DNA from: an uncultured beta proteobacterium
Lineage (GTDB): Bacteria > Pseudomonadota > Gammaproteobacteria > Burkholderiales > Rhodocyclaceae
Length of the DNA: 34,176 nt
Direction: 5' to 3'
Assembly (NCBI GenBank): GCA_903908065.1
Contig: CAIVQO010000063.1
Coordinates: 1 to 34,176 of the forward strand
Position numbers and translations under genes: made by a program. Positions 29,370 to 34,176 of this stretch are shown here, piece after piece. Under the pieces are notes generated by a model. The model ran no database searches. It was not told the DNA's origin and saw nothing but the letters and a program-made list of their open reading frames with translations. Each line of letters opens with the position of its first letter. Positions within the stretch are counted from its first letter, which is position 1.

Positions 29370-30713
29370 ATGAATGCCACCTCCACGACCGCCACGGCGC
29401 CGGCCGAAATCGACCTTCTGATCCGCCCGGGCTGGATCGTTCCCGTTGAACCGGCCGGCATCACCCTGAGCCAACACTCCCTTGCCATCGACAAGGGCAC
29501 CATCCTCGATCTGCTCCCCGACACCGAAGCCCGCCAACGCTATCGTCCGCGGCAGGTCATGGAACTACCGGGGCAGGTCCTGCTACCGGGCCTGGTAAAC
29601 CTGCACACCCATGCGGCAATGAGCCTGCTGCGCGGCTTTGCCGACGACTTGCCGCTGATGCGCTGGCTTTCCGAGCACATCTGGCCGGCCGAGGCGAAGC
29701 ACGCCGATGCCGGATTCGTCCGCGCCGGCACCCTGCTCGCCTGCGCAGAAATGCTGCGCGGCGGCATCACCACATTCAATGACATGTATTTTTTCCCGGA
29801 AGCCGCTGCGGATGCCGTGCTACAGAGCGGGATGAGGGCGGCGCTGGGACTGATCGCGATCGAGTTCCCCACCCGCTACGCCGTCGATGCCGACGACTAC
29901 CTTGCCAAGGGGCTGTCGGTACGGGACAAGCTGAGCGACGAGGCCTTGTTGAGCTTCTGCCTGGCACCGCACGCGCCCTATACCGTGGCAGACAAGACCT
30001 TCGAGAAAATTGCGACCCTGGCAGCCCAACTTGAAGTGCCGATCCACATGCATGTACAAGAAACATTGCACGAAGTGGAAGAAAGCCAGAAGCTGCATGG
30101 GGTGCGCCCGATCGAGCGATTGCACCGCCTGGGCCTGCTCGGCCCTCAGTTGATCGCGGTACATGCGGTCCATCTGGAACCCGCCGAGATCGAGCTGCTG
30201 GCCCACGAGGGCTGCCACATCGCCCATTGCCCGACTTCCAACATGAAGCTCGCCAGCGGCATTCCGCCGATGGCAGCAGCGCAGGCGCGGGGCCTGAATT
30301 TCGGCCTAGGCACCGATGGAGCAGCATCCAACAACCGCCTCGACATGTTCCACGAAATTCGCCATGCCGCGCTGCTGGCCAAGGCTGCCTCCCGGGACGC
30401 CGAGGCCTTGAACGCCCATGCCGTGCTTCATGCCGCCACCCTGGGAGGCGCCAAGGCGCTCGGCCTCGATGCAACGATCGGTTCCCTGCGCCCCGGCAAA
30501 GCCGCCGACCTCTGCGCCGTCAAACTCGACGATTGGCTGCTGCAGCCGTGTTACGACCCAGCTTCGCATCTGGTCTACGCCGCAGGACGGGAACACGTGA
30601 CCCATACCTGGGTTGCCGGGAAACTCCTGATGAGCGATGGCATTCCGTCACAGATCGATGCTTCGGAATTGCTTGACATCGCGGGTTTATGGCATACTCG
30701 CCTGACCACCTGA
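29370..30713 (+). CDS. mtaD: 5-methylthioadenosine / S-adenosylhomocysteine deaminase-like amidohydrolase (TRZ/ATZ family)
   Basis: A 447-aa metal-dependent deaminase of the amidohydrolase superfamily. Metal ligands are visible as HTH (79-81), His226/His228 in HMHVQET region, AVHAVHL (263-269) and Asp316 in GTDGAASNNRLDMFHE. The SNNRLDMF segment is what distinguishes MTA/SAH deaminases and relatives from chlorohydrolases. The precise substrate (methylthioadenosine, S-adenosylhomocysteine, another adenosine, or guanine-like base) cannot be fixed from sequence. The ATG at 29370 gives the usual family N terminus; the frame is open 44 codons upstream through the gyrA regulatory region. In many Betaproteobacteria this gene neighbours ubiG, as here. 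Confidence 0.85.
   Translation: MNATSTTATAPAEIDLLIRPGWIVPVEPAGITLSQHSLAIDKGTILDLLPDTEARQRYRPRQVMELPGQVLLPGLVNLHTHAAMSLLRGFADDLPLMRWLSEHIWPAEAKHADAGFVRAGTLLACAEMLRGGITTFNDMYFFPEAAADAVLQSGMRAALGLIAIEFPTRYAVDADDYLAKGLSVRDKLSDEALLSFCLAPHAPYTVADKTFEKIATLAAQLEVPIHMHVQETLHEVEESQKLHGVRPIERLHRLGLLGPQLIAVHAVHLEPAEIELLAHEGCHIAHCPTSNMKLASGIPPMAAAQARGLNFGLGTDGAASNNRLDMFHEIRHAALLAKAASRDAEALNAHAVLHAATLGGAKALGLDATIGSLRPGKAADLCAVKLDDWLLQPCYDPASHLVYAAGREHVTHTWVAGKLLMSDGIPSQIDASELLDIAGLWHTRLTT
30670..30698 (+). promoter_or_regulatory. Candidate ompA promoter inside the end of mtaD
   Basis: TTGCTT (30670-30675) and CATACT (30693-30698) are spaced 17 bp, ahead of the ompA gene by about 90 bp. TTGACA also occurs at 30673 but at a wrong spacing from CATACT. 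The match is modest. Confidence 0.3.
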
Positions 30714-30786
30714 ACGCAGTGCAAAGTCTCAGGGAAAAATTGAAACATCGAACCCGTCACCATCTAACCCATCCAGGGGGGACCTA

Positions 30787-31452
30787 ATGATCAAGAAATC
30801 GCTGCTGCTCACCGCCATGCTCGGCCTTTCCGCCGCTGCTTTTGCACAGACATCCGGAATCGACCTGAAGGGCACGGTCGGCTATGCCATCGACCAGCGC
30901 GGTGAAGTCGTCAGGAGTGGCACCGGCCTGTGCTGGCGCACCGGCTACTGGACCCCGGCGATGGCCATCGAGGCCTGCGATCCCGATCTGGTGAAGAAGG
31001 CTGCCCCGGCCGCCGCGCCCGCTGCTGCTGCTCCGGCTGCCGCTGCTCCCGCCGCCGCCGCGCCCAAGCCCGCCGCGCAGAAGGTAACGCTCGCCGCCGA
31101 CGCGCTGTTCGACTTCAACAAGGCCGACCTGCGTCCTGAAGGCAAGGCGAAGCTCGACAAACTGTCCGCCGACATCAAGGGCATCAAGCTCGAAGTGATC
31201 ATCGCCGTCGGCCACGCCGACCGCTTTGGTACTGACGCCTACAACCTGAAGCTGTCCGAAAAGCGTGCCGAAGCCGTCAAGGCCTACTTGGTAAGCAAGG
31301 GCGTCGAGCCGAACCGTGTTTACACGGAAGGCAAGGGCAAGAAGCAGCCCGTGACCAAGGCCGATCAGTGCAAGGGCCCGAAGAGCAAGAAGGTCGTGGA
31401 TTGCCTGCAGCCTGACCGTCGCGTCGAAATCGAAGTCATCGGCACCAAGTAA
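30787..31452 (+). CDS. ompA: OmpA-family outer membrane/periplasmic protein without a beta-barrel
   Basis: A 221-aa exported protein. Residues 1-20 form a signal peptide with cleavage after AFA (before QTSG); there is no lipobox cysteine. Residues 21-73 carry the short N-terminal segment GLCWRTGYWTPAMAIEACDPDLV typical of small betaproteobacterial OmpA proteins, with two cysteines that may form a disulfide. An alanine-proline linker (about 76-98) is encoded by a GC-rich repetitive stretch. The C-terminal OmpA domain (about 100-221) has FDFNKADLRPEGKAKLD and NLKLSEKRAEAVKAYL, the peptidoglycan-binding signature. AGGGGG precedes the ATG and a strong terminator follows, so it is probably monocistronic and highly expressed. 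Confidence 0.93.
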   Translation: MIKKSLLLTAMLGLSAAAFAQTSGIDLKGTVGYAIDQRGEVVRSGTGLCWRTGYWTPAMAIEACDPDLVKKAAPAAAPAAAAPAAAAPAAAAPKPAAQKVTLAADALFDFNKADLRPEGKAKLDKLSADIKGIKLEVIIAVGHADRFGTDAYNLKLSEKRAEAVKAYLVSKGVEPNRVYTEGKGKKQPVTKADQCKGPKSKKVVDCLQPDRRVEIEVIGTK

Positions 31453-31468
31453 TCCTGCCCGACTCCGG

Positions 31469-31497
31469 AAAAAGCCCTGCCCCGCAGGGCTTTTTTT
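31469..31497 (+). terminator. Strong rho-independent terminator of ompA
   Basis: AAAAAGCCCTGC-CCC-GCAGGGCTTTTTTT: a 7-bp GC stem (31474-31480 with 31484-31490), extended by A-T pairs and followed by seven T residues, 17 bp after the ompA stop. Confidence 0.93.
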
Positions 31498-31603
31498 CGC
31501 CGGCCCCAAAGGGAATTTCCCGGCGGATAAAGCCCCGCCCGAAGGGGCAGACGGTATCCAGAGGGCATTATTCCGTCCCCGCCTTGATCCGAAGCCACCC
31601 ACA

Positions 31604-32311
31604 ATGACTAGCCTTGCCAACGCCGACCAGGCCGAACTCGACAAGTTCGGCGAGGTCGCTCACCACTGGTGGGATCCGAACTCCTCCTTTCGGCCCTTGC
31701 ACGACATCAACCCGGCCCGCGTGGCCTGGATTGACTCGCATGCCCAACTGCGGGGCAAGCGCGTGATAGACGTCGGCTGCGGCGGCGGACTGCTCAGCGA
31801 AGGCATGGCCGCATTGGGCGCGGAAGTCACCGGCATCGACCTGTCCGAGAAGGCGCTCGGCGTGGCACGCCTTCATCTTTATGAAAGCGGACACAAAATC
31901 GACTACCGGCTGGTCTCGGCCGAGGCCATGGCCGATCAATCTCCGTGCGGCTTCGACCACGTCACCTGCCTGGAAATGCTGGAGCACGTTCCAGACCCTG
32001 CCAGCACGATCGCCGCCTGCGCAAAACTGGTCAAGCCGGGTGGCCAGGTGTTCCTGTCCACCCTGAATCGCAATGCCAAGGCCTATCTCGTTGCCGTCCT
32101 CGGCGCCGAGTACATGCTCAACCTGTTGCCGCGGGGAACTCACGAATACACCCGCTTCCTGAAACCCGCCGAACTGTCCCGCTTGTGCCGACAGGCCGGC
32201 CTGGAAGTCGAGGAAATCACAGGCTTGCGCTACAACCCCTTTACACGTGAAGGCGTGGTCGGCTCGGATACCGACATCAACTACCTGCTCAGGGCACGGC
32301 GCCTTGCCTGA
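31604..32311 (+). CDS. ubiG: 3-demethylubiquinol / 2-polyprenyl-6-hydroxyphenol O-methyltransferase
   Basis: Catalyses both O-methylations in ubiquinone synthesis. The 235-aa class I methyltransferase has the UbiG start (LDKFGEVAHHWWDPNSSFRP, 12-31), motif I VIDVGCGGGLLSEGMA (54-69), GIDLSEKALGVARLH, the membrane-interaction segment around LNRNAKAYLVAVLGAEY and a C-terminal TGLRYNP. Length matches the family (240 in E. coli). It begins 151 bp after ompA, past the terminator, so it needs its own promoter. Its last codons overlap the start of gph. Confidence 0.97.
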   Translation: MTSLANADQAELDKFGEVAHHWWDPNSSFRPLHDINPARVAWIDSHAQLRGKRVIDVGCGGGLLSEGMAALGAEVTGIDLSEKALGVARLHLYESGHKIDYRLVSAEAMADQSPCGFDHVTCLEMLEHVPDPASTIAACAKLVKPGGQVFLSTLNRNAKAYLVAVLGAEYMLNLLPRGTHEYTRFLKPAELSRLCRQAGLEVEEITGLRYNPFTREGVVGSDTDINYLLRARRLA

Positions 32312-32963
32312 CGCCGTCCTTTTTGATCTTGACGGCACCCTCGCCGACACGGCGCCCGATCTTGGCGGCGCCCTCAACCAGTTGTTGCGCGAACAGGGGC
32401 GCAGCCCCTTGCCGCTCGAAACCTTGCGTCCGCATGTCTCGTCGGGCGCGCGCGGCCTGATAGGCGCAGGCTTTGGCCTGACGCCGACCGACCCAAGCTA
32501 TCCGGCCCTGCAGCAACGCTTCCTGAACCTGTATCAGGACGCCCTTTGCGTCGGTACCCGTCTCTTCGACGGCATCGAGCAACACCTTGAGTCGCTCGAT
32601 GCGGAAGGCATTTCCTGGGGCATCGTCACCAACAAGTCGCAGCGCTTTGCGATTCCCCTGGTCGAGCAACTTGGACTGCGGCACCGCAGTGCCTGCATCG
32701 TCTGCGGTGACAGCGCCCGCCGCGCCAAGCCGCATGGCCACCCGCTGCAACTGGCCGGGGCCGTCCTCGGCGTGGCTACCGAGTCATGCATCTACGTCGG
32801 TGACGACGAGCGCGATGTCATTTCAGGTCGCTCCGTCGGCATGCTGACCGTGGTTGCCGCCTGGGGCTACCTCGGCAACGGAGCCGGCCCGCAGCACTGG
32901 GGGGCCGACCGCATCGCCGTCGCCCCCGAGGAAATCCTCGGCGGAGAGGCTGCATCGCGCTAG
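32304..32963 (+). CDS. gph: Phosphoglycolate phosphatase-like HAD hydrolase
   Basis: A 219-aa HAD-IA phosphatase. Motif I FDLDGTLADT gives nucleophile Asp8 and acid Asp10; motif II is VTNKS (108-112), motif III Lys142 in AKPHGHPL and motif IV VGDDERD (165-171). The ubiG-gph arrangement supports phosphoglycolate phosphatase, though other HAD substrates are possible. The best start is a TTG at 32304, inside the end of ubiG, because it gives the family N terminus MPDAVLFDLDGT. The only upstream ATG (32247) would add 19 residues read out of frame through ubiG. The TAG stop overlaps a possible ssrA -10 hexamer. Confidence 0.9.
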   Translation: MPDAVLFDLDGTLADTAPDLGGALNQLLREQGRSPLPLETLRPHVSSGARGLIGAGFGLTPTDPSYPALQQRFLNLYQDALCVGTRLFDGIEQHLESLDAEGISWGIVTNKSQRFAIPLVEQLGLRHRSACIVCGDSARRAKPHGHPLQLAGAVLGVATESCIYVGDDERDVISGRSVGMLTVVAAWGYLGNGAGPQHWGADRIAVAPEEILGGEAASR

Positions 32964-32966
32964 AAT
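32961..32966 (+). promoter_or_regulatory. Candidate ssrA -10 element
   Basis: TAGAAT overlaps the gph stop codon and lies 48 bp before the mature tmRNA 5' end, which would leave a short leader for RNase P to remove. No convincing -35 hexamer is seen. Confidence 0.3.
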
Positions 32967-33013
32967 CTCGCTTGCAATTCGCGGATCGACCACCAGTTGA
33001 TCGGTGACACTCA

Positions 33014-33375
33014 GGGGGCGACATGGCTTCGACATGGGTGACAAAGCATGCAGGGCATACCGAGGATTCCGGGTCCCTCGTAAATCCATCTGGAAAGCAC
33101 TAACTGCCAACGACGAGCGTTTCGCTCTAGCCGCCTAACAGCGGCTGGCTTCCGAACTGGCCATCCCGCGGGCCAGGCAGCGCAAGCTGCATCGGAATCA
33201 TTTAGCGGGATAAGGCCTTGCGGCGTCGCGACGCAAGGTTCGAAAATCCAGCGAATCGCTCTCAGTCAGCCTGTCCGTCGGCGGGCTGCGGGTTAAATCA
33301 AACGGCGAGACTAAGTATGTAGAACTGTATGTGGCGCGCTTATGGACGCGGGTTCAATTCCCGCCGCCTCCACCA
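33014..33375 (+). ncRNA. ssrA: tmRNA (transfer-messenger RNA)
   Basis: A 362-nt tmRNA. The 5' end GGGGGCG (33014-33020) pairs with CGCCTCC before the encoded 3' ACCA (ending at 33375), giving a 7-bp acceptor stem with one G-U pair. The T arm is GCGGGTTCAATTCCCGC. The tag reading frame is at 33106-33138 and encodes ANDERFALAA followed by TAA, matching the usual proteobacterial ANDEN-ALAA pattern. The tag stop lies within the helix-rich middle, followed by pseudoknot-forming GC-rich sequence. Its protein partner SmpB is at 4843-5292. The 3' end is a known integration target. Confidence 0.97.
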
Positions 33376-33380
33376 TTCAT

Positions 33381-33414
33381 AAAATCCTGACTCTTATCAG
33401 TCGGGATTTTTTTT
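33381..33414 (+). terminator. Rho-independent terminator of ssrA
   Basis: AAAATCCTGACT (33381-33392) pairs with AGTCGGGATTTT (33399-33410), 12 bp with one G-T pair, followed by a run of eight T residues (33407-33414). It begins 5 bp past the tmRNA. Confidence 0.93.
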
Positions 33415-33647
33415 GCCCGTTCCCCCAGTGTTGGCGCGGTTCGGCGCATTTTCCTCTTGAGCGGCAAGACCGCCACGGCGCCACTATTCATGCCCTGACA
33501 CCCTGTTTTCTGTCTCTATTCTCTGCTGGGCTCTTGAGCGTTCAAGTTGCGTGGTCTAGCAAAATCAACGACTTGCAATGGGCTGGTTGCAACTGGCAAG
33601 CACTTCGCGGTTGGGAACTGGCAATGCGAATCTTGACCGACGGCCAC

Positions 33648-33670
33648 AAAAAAGCCGCCTCGAGGGCGGC
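33648..33670 (-). terminator. Rho-independent terminator of the minus-strand gene at the right edge
   Basis: On the minus strand GCCGCC-CTCGA-GGCGGC (33670-33654) is followed by six T residues (33653-33648). It lies about 27 bp after the stop of the HTH gene. Confidence 0.85.
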
Positions 33671-33696
33671 CGTTTGCTTCGGTGATGTCCTTGTGC

Positions 33697-34176
33697 CTAT
33701 TGGTACGGCCCCAGCCTTGCCCGCTGAGCTGCCCACTCGGTGGGCAGGCCTCCGCCGCGAATGAAATGCTCCAGCGCCATCTTGCTGCCAGGCCTTAGAC
33801 TGGCGTGGATGATCTTCGGGTCCAGGTAGGCCAGCTTCGCTATCCGGCTGGCCTGACTGAGGTTCATCTCCTCGGCTGCGGCGATCTCGGTCAACGAGCC
33901 GAAACGACCATCGTCAAGCAGCCGCTGCCAGTGATGCGCCAAGCCCAGAGCTCGAAGCAGCGGACTTGGTTGCTCAAGTTCTCGTTGCTGGCGTTCACGG
34001 GCCGCCTCGTCGTTGAATTCAATGGGTGTGTCGAACGGCGTGATCACCTTACGCCGCACGCCCCGTTTGACCAGCGTCCATGGGATGTATGTCTCCATCT
34101 GTACGCCACCTGCCGGACTCGGGATCTGGAATGTCACCGGGGTTCCGATCACTTTGCCGAGGTCTTTCTTGCCCAT
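33697..34176 (-). CDS. HTH protein of the kind found beside serine recombinases; reaches the window edge
   Basis: A frame of 159 codons beginning with an ATG exactly at the edge; the true start could lie outside. Residues about 32-45 (WTLVKRGVRRKVIT) are basic. Residues about 75-120 contain a ParB-like helix-turn-helix (WQRLLDDGRFGSLTEIAAAE followed by MNLSQASRIAKLAYLDPKII). From memory this pattern occurs in small proteins, and in the C termini of serine recombinases, in mobile-element modules of Alpha- and Betaproteobacteria, where the usual text is LLRLALLAPDIVEAIL. I cannot assign a function; DNA binding is the likely activity. A strong terminator follows. It lies next to the ssrA integration hotspot. 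Confidence 0.65.
   Translation of the reverse strand: MGKKDLGKVIGTPVTFQIPSPAGGVQMETYIPWTLVKRGVRRKVITPFDTPIEFNDEAARERQQRELEQPSPLLRALGLAHHWQRLLDDGRFGSLTEIAAAEEMNLSQASRIAKLAYLDPKIIHASLRPGSKMALEHFIRGGGLPTEWAAQRARLGPYQ

Larger units (their letters stand above)
33376..33696. other. Gene-free stretch between ssrA and the recombinase-associated gene
   Basis: These 321 bases hold the ssrA terminator at the left and a minus-strand terminator at the right. The 230 bases between show no open frame I can support and no recognisable repeat of the ssrA 3' end. It could be remnant or boundary DNA of an element that used ssrA as target; the sequence alone does not show this. Confidence 0.5.

Noticed and set aside
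30673-30698. Consensus TTGACA at 30673 as the -35 of ompA
   Set aside because: The nearest -10-like hexamer (CATACT) is only 14 bp away, too close for a standard sigma-70 promoter.
33342-33764. A 140-codon plus-strand frame beginning inside the tmRNA (MDAGSIPAAST...)
   Set aside because: This start is a common artefact of translating the T arm and acceptor end of tRNA-like genes. The rest overlaps two terminators and the opposite-strand gene.

Overview
The window looks like a GC-rich betaproteobacterial chromosome segment, most probably from the Rhodocyclales (Azonexus/Dechloromonas/Propionivibrio-like). This is inferred from protein character and gene order, not from a database search. Three things point there: the gyrA-serC-serA-pheA-hisC-tyrA-aroA/cmk-rpsA-ihfB series, the adjacent guaA-guaB-rnfH-ratA-smpB block, and a tmRNA with the tag ANDERFALAA.

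Layout. 1-870: the N-terminal part of a P4-type tyrosine integrase (running off the left edge) and a 293-bp spacer full of short repeats, abutting the 3' end of guaA. 871-6476: guaA, guaB, rnfH and ratA on the minus strand; smpB and a Bcr/CflA-type transporter on the plus strand. 6549-8212: a METTL25-like methyltransferase and an NYN-LOTUS protein, minus strand. 8321-11466: recQ and a nitronate-monooxygenase-like flavoprotein with a cysteine-containing tail, plus strand. 11505-29254: one nearly unbroken minus-strand series of 15 genes, read from gyrA through serine, aromatic and histidine biosynthesis (serC, serA, pheA, hisC, tyrA, an aroA-cmk fusion), rpsA, ihfB, the LPS-control genes lapA and lapB, then nucleotide-sugar and heptose genes (ugd, rfaE1, hldD) and cysM. 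29370-32963: an MtaD-like deaminase, a small OmpA-family lipid-free protein, ubiG and gph, plus strand. 33014-33375: ssrA (tmRNA) with its terminator. 33376-34176: a 321-bp stretch without a gene, then a minus-strand HTH protein of a type I associate with serine-recombinase modules, reaching the right edge.

How it works together. Most of the window is core metabolism and information processing. The gyrA-cysM series is a long version of the serC-pheA-hisC-tyrA-aroA-cmk-rpsA supraoperon known from Gammaproteobacteria such as Pseudomonas. smpB and ssrA, the two halves of the trans-translation system, both lie here about 28 kb apart.

The parts least explained are the two edges. Both are classical integration targets (guaA 3' end and ssrA 3' end), and each has a mobile-element-type gene next to it. 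In the interior the points of interest are the AroA-Cmk fusion, the NYN-LOTUS/methyltransferase pair, the cysteine-containing tail of the flavoprotein, and several perfect inverted repeats. I did not find a clear, wholly undescribed multi-gene system. No CRISPR array, rRNA, ordinary tRNA or intact insertion sequence was seen.
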